Assembly (NCBI RefSeq): GCF_901000735.1
Contig: NC_081546.1
Coordinates: forward strand, 28,043,900 to 28,107,899
Source: Corylus avellana
Lineage: Eukaryota > Streptophyta > Magnoliopsida > Fagales > Betulaceae
DNA length: 64,000 nt
Reading direction: 5' to 3'
The stretch's first letter is position 1; each line of letters begins with the position of its first letter. Below are positions 1 through 11,775 of the stretch, piece after piece. Both the position numbers and the translations under genes were made by a program. Below the pieces are notes generated by a model that had not been told where the DNA came from, made no database searches, and worked only from the letters and a program-made list of their open reading frames with translations.

Positions 1-539
1 TTTGCTGACTTGGAGTTTCTATTCCAATGGATTTTGGAATTGTCAGTGTTTGTGGTCCGATCTTGATGCAATTTTAGTATGCTGTTCCTGACAATGAGTA
101 CTATGTATTGATTGGTGTCGATCGTTGGTCTTTCTCTCCAGTCGCTTTGTTGTTAATACATACTTGGTGAGATATTTCTTTATTCTTGTTGGAATCCACT
201 TTAGGGTGATGAATTTATGTTTAATCCAATAATGCATATATTCTTGACGTGGTGATAACCTCTAGATATTTCTCCTCTAGATATTTTTCTAGGGAAGACA
301 ATTGTAAACTCATTATTGTTGATAGTGAAAGATTTGATTGGATTAGGTCCCGTGGTTTTTCCCTTCGCATTGGAGACTTTTCCACGTAAAAATTTTGGTG
401 TTTTGCTTGTGGGTTGCTTGATTATTATTCTACATTGTGAGTTTATTTTTTGGTGCTAGTGTGACTATTTAATTTGCACAAAGAAGGGTACATAGATTAA
501 TTCTGTTGTGTATCTGAAATTGATATTCACCCCTAACAA

Positions 540-870
540 TGTTGGAGTACTTGTTTTCTAACTGACATTGAGCTTCTATAAAAGGGAGCTTAGAGAAAAA
601 TAGACGTTAGAAAATCTCGCCATTTTGCTTATTTTGTGTGAGTGTGAGATTTGGTTGTATTAAGGTTTTGAGTGGTTTTCTCGTCTTATTACTCTTTTGT
701 GGGATTTGGGTGTTTTTGCCTTTTGGGGGTTCTGAGTCATTTTCTCGTTTTGTTAGTCTTTTGTACTTTACTCCATTTTTTTTATAGTGAATTTTCTTTG
801 GGTTGCCTTCACTAGTGATTGTAAACTTGGTAAGCCGAATCACTTAAATTTTGGTGTCGTGTGCGATTAA
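540..870 (+). repeat. Possible LTR-like relic
   Basis: A TATA-like ataaaagggag is followed by a T/G-rich leader and ends with aagccgaatcacttaaattttggtgtcgtgtgcgatt, which resembles the end of some Copia-type LTRs. The same block is present in the other duplicate at about 22460-22795. No primer-binding site, polyprotein or second LTR was found. The antisense open frame across it shows no family signature. Confidence 0.3.
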
Positions 871-1167
871 TTTTTGTTTTTTTTCTTATTTTTTGCATTT
901 AGTTGTGAAAAAATATGATAAATTTCCAATTATTTTCTTAGTAAAGATCATGAAGCTTGTTATCTCTTGCTTTTAGTGCCTAGTGCTTAAAAGTCAGATC
1001 CAGTTAATGATGATGAATTTATTTAGATTTTCTAGGATAATTCCAGAACAAAATCCTTAAAAATTTAGCAAATAAATAGTGTAGATTTTGTTATCTTAAT
1101 ATGAAGAACTTATTAACCCCTAACATTTCTCTAATATTTATCACTTAAGATTTTGTCATCTTACTAT

Positions 1168-1277
1168 TTTTTTTTTTTTTTTTTGACATGTCCGCACAAG
1201 AGGGGGAGGAGGATTCGAACTAGTGACCTCCGCTTCATTAAGCGTAATCCTAGCCGATTGAGCTACCTCTTGAGGAC
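1168..1277 (-). mobile_element. tRNA-derived SINE, only in the left duplicate
   Basis: Read on the minus strand it begins gtcctcaagaggtagctcaatcggct (A-box-like), contains gttcgaatcc (B box), and ends gacatgtc followed by a poly(A) tail, seen here as a T run. It is flanked by a perfect 13-bp target duplication tcatcttactatt at 1156-1168 and 1278-1290. The right duplicate has the empty site near 23073-23090. It is not a tRNA gene because it has no cloverleaf acceptor stem and carries a tail. Confidence 0.88.
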
Positions 1278-2779
1278 TCATCTTACTATTTATCACTTGA
1301 GCGATCATCAATTTTTTTACTCCCTTATATCTTAATAAGGTTATATGTGGCTAAAATAATGATTATAATGAAACTATTTTTATAAAATATGGAGTTCAAG
1401 ATAAAGAAAAACAAAATCCAATATTTGTGATCTCAACCAAAATTCAATATCCAAAAAGAGTTGTCATCCAAGTCAGATTGCAACAAAAGCCATTGGAAAG
1501 CTTGTGGTTATGCAACTTCTGCATTTTATAAGCTTATAAACATGGGGGTGGATCCATCCAAACCCAAATACATCTTGTTTGAGCCAATCCGGATTCCTTT
1601 CAAACCCAAATCCAAATCATCTTAATTCTCTTAGAGAGCTTTTCAAATTGCATGTAATTTAGAAAATTAATTATCGGAATCTTTATTCATTTTCTCCAAC
1701 CAAAAAGAAAAAGAAAAGAAAAAAAAAAAAAAAAAAAAAAGAGGCTATTTTTAGAAGGCGGTGGTATTGATTATTCCGATTCCATATTTTAGATAAGAAA
1801 GTTTTTTATGGGCTGATAAAAAGGCTAAAAAAGGTCATTTTCAGAAAAAAGAAAAGAAAAAAGATAAGGTTAGATTTTCTTGCTATAACTAATTTGGAAA
1901 AGGAGTCATACACAAGTTTTTCCACTAACAGAAAGTAAGGTTTGTCTAATACCGTATCCATATTTGATCTTCTTATTAGTGATTTTGATCATACAAGATT
2001 TAGCCAATAAAGCACCGATGATGATTTCCTATAATTTTATTTTTTTAATTGTAAATTTTCAAATTACGTAATTTAAGCTATTTGTAGGCATCGAAACATT
2101 TGAAAAATGCTACATATTAAAAAAGTGGCATGTTATGGAGGTAACAAAAAAAAAAAAATCCTTCCAAAATACTTTTTCACTTTTGTAGAAACGATTCTTC
2201 TTCATAAAACTAAAATACAATTTTTTACTCAAAGCTTTGTACAGCATAGAGAGTTAGAAACTGACGAAAATATATTCAATTTTTAACTGGAACTAACTAC
2301 AATTTTAATAGGTAGCATTTTTCAAGCATTTCGATACTTAAAACGATTAAAATTGCGTAATTTGAGAATCTATTATTTCTTTAAAATTGTAAGGAATCAT
2401 GATCCATAAAGGACACATAAACAAATATAGAAACATCCCCAATCCAAATATTCAAACAAATTGACAAATTTCTAATGTAAGCAAGATATTAACATCCCAC
2501 TTATGGAATGCCATTTAATTATTTAATTATCAATTTAACTCTCTATATTGTATTTATGGCTAAATTTAAATGTCACATGGACATATAATACCTGTTCTAT
2601 AGAAGTCACAATGACTTAATCAAATATATTTTGTTTTCTATTTTTCTATTTTTTATTGTTAATTACATAGTTTAAAATATTAATTTAATAAATAGAATTG
2701 AAGATTTCTTTTCAAAAAATAAAAATCCTTGTCTTTTATTTTTGTGTTTTTAAGTGCAAAGACGATGGGCAAATAAGAG

Positions 2780-2920
2780 TAATGTTACAAGTTTCTCTTG
2801 AGTTTCTTTAAGAATAACGTGACTATTAAAATTATCGTTTAATTAAAATTCAATTATGATCGGTCACAAGTTTAATAATAATTTTAATAATTATATTATT
2901 CTTGGACAAAGACAATAAGA
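2780..2920. mobile_element. MITE-like AT-rich inverted-repeat element
   Basis: The block starts agtaatgttacaagt, holds actattaaaattatcgtttaat and a mirrored aataataattttaataattatatt, and ends near tcttgg. Related blocks occur at about 6232-6390, 10450-10615 and 24588-24840, all with the core TTAAAATTAtcatTTGATcaaaatt. The copy at 24588-24840 is split by a SINE. Confidence 0.55.
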
Positions 2921-2995
2921 AGACAAGAAAGAGTTATAAAATTATTGGGCAAAGTATTGTGGCCCGGGGGATCTCAAGGCTTTCCTGGCGTGCGC

Positions 2996-4022
2996 CAAGT
3001 TTTACTTTTTCACCGTCAAACGACTTTGGTCAAAGAACACCCGCCCGCACACCTTTTACACCATAACACTAAAACCGCGTCTATATATAGCGGAACATAC
3101 ACAAATTCTTACTTTGATTCCCTTTTCCCCTCTCTCTCTCTGGCGGGCTGTTTCTTCTTTTCTATTTTTGGTTTTATTTATTTTTTCTTCCATTTTTTGG
3201 GTTTTCTTCGTTCTTCGGGTTTCTCAGAGTTCCGAGGAAAGGCAGGTATTCGTTTTTTCGTCTCTGATTCCTTCAAATTCCCTTTTTCTAAAAAAAAAAA
3301 TTCATGGATTCAATGATAAAAAAATTTGTGGGGATTTCGTCTTATTTGGTGTATGAATTTGATTGTATCTGATTTCTGTTCCCGTAGATTTTGAATCCAT
3401 GATCGTTAATTTCTAGGGCTTGGAATTTAAATTCGTCTCGCATTTAGGGGCTGTATATATGTATGTTAAATGGTTGTGTTTGTTGGCCGTGAAATTGTGA
3501 GAAAAGGACTTGAATTTGGGACCTGTTTCAGGTTGGAGTTTGAATAGCGTCCACGATCTCTGTTCTTAAATTAATATGCGCCAACTTTCTGGTTGTTTTC
3601 TGATAGAAATAGGAAAATATCAGATATTGAAAGAGTAATGTTGTGGTTTATGCTATATTTGTCATATGAAATCGTTCCCTTCATCGTAGATACATGGTTG
3701 TATTTGGCATGATTAGTGGAGGTGTTTCTTCGATCTAAAACAATTTAAAAAACTAGAAAATATAAAATTTGAAATTGGGTTTTCTTTTAGCTTTGCATGC
3801 AGTTTTTTTTTTTTTTTCCCAATTCATGTTTGAATCCGCGGGTTTGGTATTCTGATATATGCTGGATCTGATTGCAGGGTGTATACAAGTGTAGGAGATG
3901 TTAGAGCAGTTACTAATATTTACCCGAGGGGGATTAATCCTCTGGACATGTAAAGAGCTTGGAAATGCTCTTAGGGGATCACCAATTGACACCTTGATCA
4001 GGTCTTGTCTTTTGGAAGAACG
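2996..4022 (+). pseudogene. Truncated 5' fragment of SRP receptor alpha gene
   Basis: This duplicates the first part of the SRPRa gene at 24940-25967: the same TATA region, the same 5' UTR with an intron ending ttgcag, and the same ATG at 3898. It encodes [20 protein letters not shown] and about 20 more residues. It diverges after residue ~41 into unrelated sequence and terminates at 4147-4149. The encoded piece is only the start of the longin-like SRX domain that docks on the beta subunit. The linker, NG GTPase domain and all downstream exons are missing. The promoter and leader look as intact as in the full copy, so a short transcript is possible, but a functional receptor is not. Confidence 0.85.
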
Positions 4023-4439
4023 ACAAGGAGGTGGAAATGTTCAACTTTCTAAAGAGAGGAAGAGCCCCTCTCTCTCGAATCATGAAACCTTTCTAAAATC
4101 CCTTCTACTTATAGGTTCCGTTGTCATACACCTGCTCTCATGCATGTGAAGTTCATATATGTGAAACTATATTCCATTTAAAAATGTCTAATTGTTTTTA
4201 ATCTTTTAAATAATTTTTGTTCATGAATTAAATAAACTCAACCAATTCCCTTTGTTTTGGATGGTATAATTTGCTTAAATAACTTGTTCATCACCTAAAT
4301 TTGAAAATGAACATTCCATTTATTGCGGTATGTATAGTTTTTGTACCACCAACTTTTCTTTAGTCTTACGTGTTTAATACATAATTTTTATTCTTTTGAT
4401 ATGAAAGTAACACATTAGATATTTTGTTATCTTTTTGTA

Positions 4440-5990
4440 TTGGCAAGAATGAATCTGAATTTATACATAAAAAGAATTCGATATTAGTAAAAAAGACATA
4501 CTTTCAAGTTGCCCAATATTCAATTGGAATAGAGTCTCGTGTACAAAAGGTGAAGTCGCTTTTGGATATAGAGAAGAAAGACAGAATATGCATGGTAGGG
4601 ATCTTTGGAACTCGTGGAATTGGTAAGACAACTCTCTCTAAAGCTATCTACAACTCGATTGATGCTCAGTTTGAACGTAGTTGTTTTCTTGAAAACATTA
4701 AAGAAGCTTCCAGCCAAAGGGATGGTCTAATCCAATTGCAAAATAAACTTCTTTCAAAGATCTTAGGAAGTTCAAGTCCAGTGGTTGACAATGTTGATCG
4801 TGGAAGTACTTTGATAAAGCATAGACTTTCCCGTTTAAGGATACTTTTAGTTCTTGATGACGTGGATGATTTAGTCCAATTAGAAAAGCTAGCTAGAAAA
4901 GGCGATTGGTTTGGCTTAGGAAGTAGAATCATCATAACAACAAGAGATAAACTTTTACTTCGTGCACATGGAGTGGATTCAATATACGAGGTGAATAAGT
5001 TGGATCATGATGAATCTCTTCAACTTTTTTGTTCGAATGCCTTTAAAAGAGACAAACCTAATGATGGTCATCGGGATATTGCAGAAAATGTTGTACGTTA
5101 TAGTGAAGGATTGCTACTAGATTTAACAACGCAAGGCTTGGCTCTAAAGGAAAAGAGATATGCTTTGTCGGAATAGAAAATTGGACGAGTACAAAAGAAT
5201 TTCTAGTAAAAAAATTAAAAAAAAAAATTAGAATAATTTGTGATGGGTTGGAGGACACTTAGAATGACATTTTCCTTGTCATTGCATGTTTTTTTCAGAA
5301 GACAGAAAGAAGGTTATGTCATTAAAATATTGTAATTTCTTTCCAAAAAATGCTATTGAAGTGCTTGTAGATAAGTCTCTCATATGTATTAGTTCATTTA
5401 AGAGGAGATTAATTATGCATGATTTGATGCAAGAAATGGGTTGAGAAATTGTTAAGAGGAATCACCAAAAGAACATGAGGAACATAGTAGGTTGTGTTTG
5501 TTCGTCATGTCCTAGACGAAAGACTTGTGTTAAAAATCCTTTATAATTTACATTTGTTTATTTTTCATAAGTTAAGTTACAAGAAAAATATTGCACTTTT
5601 TTTATTTAAAAATGCCAAAAAACGCATATATATATATGTTAGACAGAAGAATTGAATAAGTATAATTTTAGGAAAATTAATTTTTAATAAAAACATTTTT
5701 CATAACAAAGCACAGTTTTTGCTTTTTTTTAAAAAAAAAAAAAAAAAAAAATTACAATTTTTTTAGAAAACGCCCTACACCGTTGTAATCGAATATTTGA
5801 AAACATATGCTCACTTTTCAATTGTGGAGGCTGTCTTATTATTTAAGAAAAAGAAATAAAAAATGAAAAAAAGAAAATAAGTGAAAACTCGCCACTGTGC
5901 TTGAAGGCCGCCCCTTCAAATTCAATGGAGGCATGTAGAGAGCCACCCCCATTCGTGATTCTCACAGAAGGAAACCCCCCTCCCTCCTTA
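4440..5990 (+). pseudogene. NB-ARC fragment of a TNL resistance gene
   Basis: Resembles exon 2 of the TNL at 12413-13520. Open to 5174, it shows an altered P-loop GTRGIGKTT, kinase-2 LLVLDDVD and RNBS-B GSRIIITTRDK. Breaks: GLPLAL has become GLLLDL, a stop follows at 5174-5176, the winged-helix part needs frame changes, and MHDLMQEMG is followed by TGA. Homology continues past the exon end (5524 on) into sequence matching the TNL intron after 13521 and is traceable to roughly 5990, which points to DNA-level duplication. There is no TIR exon upstream and no LRR downstream. It lies just right of the truncated SRPRa copy. Confidence 0.85.
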
Positions 5991-6830
5991 AGTGAAGGGA
6001 TGGGGTCTGCTGGTGGAGGCCAACATTCAAGGGATTTATTTTGTTTTCAATTTAGTCATTGCAGTTAAATTCTGTCAAATAGTTGATGGATTTCATTAGT
6101 GTGCCACGTCAACACCAACAAAATAATGACACGTGTTACTTTGAATAAAAAATATATATATATATATATATATAAAACGAAAAAACTTAAAAATTATTAT
6201 TTTTCAAATAAAAAAATAGAGGGCATCTACCAAAGTAATACTACAAGTCCCTCTTGTATCCTTCTTAAGTCCCTCCAAAAATGATGTGGCTATTAAAATC
6301 ATCATTGAGCTTGTGATTGATCATTATTGAATTTTAATTAAATAATGATTTTAATAGTCAGTGTGCTGGAAGAGGCTGAGAAGGCTTGTGAGTGACTTTT
6401 AAAATTACTCCAGCTACCATCTTGGAGGAGGAGGTGGCCAATCGATTGAGCTACCCATTTGAGATATACTATATTAAATTATCATTTGACTCAAAAACTT
6501 TAAACTAATAAAAATAGATAAATTTAATTATTTAATCAATACATTAACAATAATTTTTAGAGACGAATGGTTAACATGATATTAGAAGAGGTTCTAAGTT
6601 GAGATATTATCTATGTAATTCATAATTCATTTTAATTCGATACTTTGTGTTAGTTCTTACTTATTAAGTAAGAGTATTAGAATATTATTATTTAGATGAT
6701 TAGTTCAATTTTTTTTATTAATCTAAACTTTTAAAATAAGTAATAATTTAAATAACAATAATAATCACTGCCTAATGAAACATTATTATATGCAGGTTCA
6801 GAAGGTAGGCTTCAAAAGCATAGTGTAGGA

Positions 6831-6876
<46 letters not shown>

Positions 6877-7190
6877 CAATACAAACTCTAGCGGTTGACG
6901 AGCTATTGTCTTTAAATAATATATTTATTTTAATAAAAAGAAAGGAGAATTAAAAAATCTGATAAAAGTTGCTACAATAAATTTTTAAATATGAGAATTT
7001 GCTGTAGCAAATTGATTTTTAATTTTAAAAAATCCACTAAAAAATAAAAACAACACATAATAGTTAAATTTACTTTGGCCGAACCAGAGACCGCTCAGCC
7101 AATTTGGTTGGAGAGGAGGAGCTTCATCCAATGACAGGTTGCATTGGATACCAAATTACCAATGCTGGTAACCTCAGCTCATCTTTTTTT
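5990..7190. other. Non-coding AT-rich stretch with MITE relic and TA repeats
   Basis: No gene is seen. It holds a (TA)n run at 6150-6172, an inverted-repeat MITE-like block at about 6232-6390 (ccaaaaatgatgtggctattaaaatcat), a possible SINE relic near 6420-6465 (caatcgattgagctaccc), and a longer (TA)n tract at 6833-6873. Confidence 0.5.
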
Positions 7191-7310
7191 TTTTTTTTAA
7201 TTGAAAAGGGGAAAAGGATACAAGGGGGGATTTTTACCACTCTTGATCCGTATGGATGAGAGAATGGATGATCCTATGGGAATGCTTCCAAACACTAGGT
7301 GGGAAGCGGC

Positions 7311-7907
7311 TCATTTAGCCAAACAGTGTGCTCTAAAGTTAGTACTCCTAGAAACTTTCTCAGCCTTCCAGCTAAAGAAAGAATGTAAATACAAAGAAAT
7401 ATCAGAAACAACATTAGAAAAATTCCAACCCGCAAACAGCTGGGGCTGTTGAATAGCAAGGACTACATTGAGGGCATCCCCTTCAAGGATGAGAGAGTAA
7501 GCACCACAAGAAACCGCAGTATGAACCGCCAAAAGAGCTGCATGAGCTTCACCTAAGGCGACATCCTTCGTAAGAATTTTCTTAGTAGCAGCTCCAATGA
7601 TATTACCATTTGAATCACTTACCACTGTGGCAGCCACTGCAAAATCTGAAGATAAAGCCACATCAAAATTTGCCTTGGTGGTACCTAGCAGAGGAGGAGA
7701 CCAAATGGAGGACAAATTGGAATCAGTCCATGCTTTACGATGATCCGCTATGGTAGAAGCAATCAGTAAGAGAGACTGCATAGGGGAAGGATTAAGAGCT
7801 TGATGGACAATGAGAACAAATGATTCCTGCGTGGTGTGTTCGGTGTGCTGTAAAAGTATATATAGAATGTGAAGAAAAAAGTGGCAAATTTCTGTTTTCT
7901 TTGGCAA
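7311..7907 (-). pseudogene. RNase H-like (RVT_3) relic of a non-LTR retroelement
   Basis: The minus strand encodes an RNase H-like module: KANFDVALSSD near the start of the fold, then GEAHAALLAVHTAV, LILEGDALNVV and FRAHCLAK. These carry the Asp-Glu-Asp pattern of plant RVT_3 domains usually found in LINE polyproteins and derived genes. The frame runs from 7907, but the first ~60 residues are not recognisable. After HCLAK the family usually continues with W, and here the codon is TGA. No reverse transcriptase domain is adjacent. It is a retroelement relic or a small domesticated open frame. Confidence 0.7.
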
Positions 7908-7909
7908 TC

Positions 7910-9900
7910 ATTTTCCTCTTCTTTCTCCTACGAATCTTTGTCAATGGAAATTAAAGAGCAGAGGCCACACATATATAAAGAAAACTAAAGCTAAAGAATG
8001 TACAGCGTTAACTTGAATAATGGAGTATGATGCTAAAAGAATCTTAGCACCATTTCTTTATGTTTTAGTTATCCCACGATCCTTTAGTGGATTTTTTATT
8101 AATGCTTAATATGTAATGTAATCCTTCAGTCAATTGAATTAAGTAGTAATTAGAAATGTAAAAGTTGAGACAAAAGCGCTAAATATTACTGCATGTTATG
8201 AGAAATTGAGAATAATTTATCTTTTTTTTTTTTTTGGTTAGTAAGCTCGTACTCATATCACTTTTGCGTAAAGAGTAATGTTGTACAAAGTTATATATAT
8301 ATTTTTTTTAATTTTTACACTCTTTTAGGGAACTTTTAAAATTTAATAAAAAATCATTTAAATTAGTGGTAATTTTAAAACTCACTTTAAGAGAATGGAA
8401 AAATAAGTGTGAAAATTAATAAATAAATAGAAAGTGTGTATGATTTTTCTTTGCGTAAATCACGAGTACAAAATCTTAGACTTGACTTCTTTTATATTCG
8501 GCGTGGAACCAAGATGGAATGACCTTCATCATGGCGTATATTTTATCCGTTTTTTGACCAAATTGATCAATGAACACAACAGTGGTTAAGTTTGACTTTG
8601 TTAATTTATTATATTCAATTAAATTATAATTTGGTTGCATTGGATACCTTAATGCGGGTCACCATGTACAGCCCTTTTTCCCTTCATTTTTATCCTTTAA
8701 AATATGATGACTCCTTTATTCCATCTTTCTTTTCATTAACGTGGCTCCGTTTTCTGTACTACAACTACAAGGAAATTGCCAACAAGTTTCTTGGCAAAGC
8801 AAAGCCAAAAAAAAAAAAAAAAAAAGCGATGGATGACGACTCAAAGCAGAAAGCCAAAGAAAAAGATGAAACAGGAAGTCGGATAACTTGTTTAAGATTG
8901 CTTTAGAAAATTTAAAAAGTATTTTAATTTAGTATCTCAAAAGATGTAAAGTTTTAAACGAAAATAGGCAAATAATGGAATAATGAAGTGCATTAAAGTG
9001 GGATTAAACTGGAAATCGCTTCAAAGCATGAAAAGGTCAGCTTTAGCTTTAATGAAGTTGCCAGGCAGTTGCTCATTTGATTCAAAGAATTATCGCAATT
9101 CTCACTACCCTTCACCCCCTTACTCAAAGGATAAAGATTTCACATTGCAAATTTTTTAACCTTAGAGATAACGTTACAAAAATTATGACAACACTCTAAA
9201 CTCCATTCCCTTCTCTATGTTAACATATATCAGGGGATTTTATTACAGATATTTGATTTTAGTTGATCATATTTGAATGCATTCAAATATGATACTATCT
9301 CCATATTGGTATTAATTTCATCTACCATAATTCTCCTAGAAATCGGATAATGTTATCATGTAAATATCACCAACAAAATAAGAGAAAAATGTAGTCATTT
9401 GAACTTTATCCTATAGACGTAGGTCATACACCAAACCACGTAAATTTCCTTATGTCTATTTTCTTTATTCCGTTTTATCTTTAATTTCTTTGAGCAATAT
9501 CTTTTCCTTTCCTTCCCTAAACTAAGAAAAAGCTATGGTACTATAAAATATTTAAGAAAACACTTTAGCTTTTTTTTTATCCTTATTTTATTTTATTTTA
9601 TTTTAAAAAAATATTTCCTCTCTTTTTTCCATTTGAAAGAATATTAAATAATATAAAAAAAAAATTATAAGAGAAGCTATTATGAAATGTATTTGAATAA
9701 GGAAGAAAAATGTAATTTGGTTTTCTAAATTTAAGAAATATATTTTTTTGAAAAATACTGATATTGCTCAAAGGAAGCAAACAGGGGACAGGCCAACTAA
9801 AAGAGCAACAATAAAAGGAATTTATTAGTTTACAAAAAAAATAATAATAAATAAAAGGAATTTATTCTATCTTTACAATAAAATAATTTATATAGAATAC
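7910..9900. other. Intergenic stretch, no gene recognised
   Basis: AT-rich sequence with poly(A)/poly(T) runs (8220-8235, 8807-8823). One open frame (8592-8906) ends in a lysine-rich stretch encoded by the A run and has no family signature. I see no RNA gene and no further transposon ends. Confidence 0.5.
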
Positions 9901-9904
9901 TTAA

Positions 9905-9996
9905 GTGTGGCATCCAAAACATGGTTCAAAATTAACCATTGTTGATAAATTCATTTAATTATACTTGATCATTTTCCTCTTTTTCTTGTAGGGTTT
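9905..9996 (+). repeat. Short relic similar to the flank of the YTH pseudogene
   Basis: The bases gtggcatccaaaacatggttcaaaattaaccattgttga, then attttcctctttttcttgtaggg, match 21673-21813 downstream of the YTH pseudogene. The right copy has about 50 extra bases in the middle. It suggests a mostly deleted second copy of that locus. Confidence 0.6.
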
Positions 9997-9999
9997 GCA

Positions 10000-11500
10000 A
10001 TTTTCCCAAAGGACTACTTTGCTAAGTATTAATGCAAGCCCCCTCTCCTGGCCACATTGCATTTACAGGCTGAATTAGATAAACTTCCACTACAGTATCA
10101 TGTTTCATTGTCATTCTTATCTTTCAACTGTATTAACAATTATCTCTATCACAAGTCACAACTTATATGATTTATATACGGCAAACTATTATTTACAATT
10201 TCCCAACATTTACAGTTCCAAATAAAATACTTAGAATTATGAGTATTTTGGGACTAATTGGGGAAAACATTACTAGCCATCTTCGGGCGAGTTTGAGCGG
10301 TATTTTACAAGATTGCTATACAAGTAAAACACACATCCTCAACTCAATACGTATTTAGTTTAATTATTTTCAGTATGAATGATCAATTTCTTTTACCAAT
10401 ACCATCTTTGCATTTTCTGCGTTCATCTTTCTTTTCCAAAGGTGATAGTAATTCTGTTGAATAATTTTAGAAGGCTTACTTATGTCCTACTAAGAATGAT
10501 GTGGTTATTAAAATTACTATTTGATCAAAATTTAATAATAATCAATTACAAGCCCAATAGTGATTTTAATAGACACATCATTCTTAGTAGGATACAAGTA
10601 GGATGTACACCTAAAATTACTCAATTTTGTTGCATACGGATTGAGTTAAATATTTTTTTAAAAAATAAAATAGGGGTATTTTTTGGAAGAATGATAGGAA
10701 AGTGACTTAATTGCAATAAAATGGTAATTTAATGTATCTAATTAGGGCTCATTTGGTTCACGGATTGAGTATTCCATTAGGAAAATGAATAGCTATTATA
10801 TTACTAGGAATAGAGGAGAGTGGAATTAAATAGTTATTATTCTTTAATTTGGTAATAACATATGTATTCTAATTGGAGTTGAACCAAAATTACCAAAAAA
10901 CCGTACCCTTCTTCTTCTTTTTTTTTAAAAAAAAAAGAAGATATAAAACCTAGAATTGATGGGGTTGCCAGCCACCGCCTTGAAATTCTAGTTTCTTTTT
11001 TTTTTTTTTAATAAAAAAAAAAAATTAAGGTTTAAAATAAACTTTTTGAAAAAAAAAAAAGTAGTTTTTTTGGACAAATTCACTCTCATGAATAGCTATT
11101 CTTTTCATTATTTTTTTTTTTGAGAAATAGTTATTCCTGTGTGTGATGGATTAGTGATTCCCAATGGAATAAATATTCTTAAAAATAGACCCTAACCAAA
11201 CAAAATAATAATTATTCTATATAAATAGCTACTCTATTCCAGAGGTCTATTGCGCGAACCAAACGAGTCATTAGTGTCACAATTGTCATGTTAAGAGGCA
11301 AAATAAAAAATCGTGGCCAAAGTATATTTATCCATAAATATATGATCTGAAGCGGATAGTCTATGGTTGTTCTGATGACTTTTATAAATTTTTTTTTTTT
11401 TTTTAGGAAAAAAAAAAAACAATTGTCGGTAAGGGCTAATATTTCAATCCTCAATCTGCTAAGGACTAGGGTGCAATTATTTTCTTGTTTTCAAACAATG
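10000..11500. other. Non-coding stretch with MITE relic
   Basis: No gene is seen. Around 10450-10615 there is a clear inverted repeat: tcctactaagaatgatgtggttattaaaattac on one side and its mirror gattttaatagacacatcattcttagtagga on the other. The rest is AT-rich with several A/T homopolymers. Confidence 0.5.
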
Positions 11501-11775
11501 GACCCACTTGAACATCACTTTTAACGCGTGGCGCCTTTTGTCTCTTTTTTCATATCTCTTTTCATTTCATGTAGATGTAAAGGAAGTTGCCGAGAACTTT
11601 CGCTCATTTTTTCTTTTGACGCGTCACGTGTACGTAGGACCAACTTGGATTCTTTTCATATTATACAACGCGGCATCCACGTTTCTATTTACTTAATTCA
11701 CTAGCTTTTGCTCGCCCTTCTGCAATTCCCATCTCAATTTTCTCCCCTAAAACTATTACTCTTGCAACTTCGTCC

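Larger units (their letters stand above)
1..4022. repeat. Left copy of a ~4-kb segmental duplication (pairs with 21921-25967)
   Basis: Base 1 onward matches base 21921 onward almost base for base, with scattered substitutions and small indels. The match stops abruptly near 4022: the left copy reads gaacgacaaggagg where the right copy reads gaacgatctggtgc inside SRPRa exon 1. The left end of the duplication lies outside the window. Differences include one SINE unique to each copy. The segment carries the SRPRa promoter, its 5' UTR intron and the start of its coding region. Confidence 0.93.

Noticed and set aside
607..843. Minus-strand open frame of 78 codons, duplicated at 22529-22765
   Set aside because: Conserved only because the DNA was duplicated; low-complexity Lys/Asn-rich product with no family signature.
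1200..1277. tRNA genes (B box gttcgaatcc at several sites)
   Set aside because: No full cloverleaf; all copies carry a gtggacatgtc motif and poly(A) tail, and most have target duplications, so they are SINEs.
4424..5176. Independent 250-aa NB-ARC protein
   Set aside because: No TIR or LRR, disrupted GLPL motif, and homology to the full TNL continues past the stop into intron sequence, so it is a fragment.
7311..7907. Functional RNase H gene
   Set aside because: It ends at a stop where the family continues with Trp, has no recognisable start, and similar broken modules occur at 32750, 36740 and 51193, as expected for LINE relics.
8592..8906. Open frame with a lysine-rich end
   Set aside because: The lysines come from an A run; no splice, domain or conservation signal supports it.
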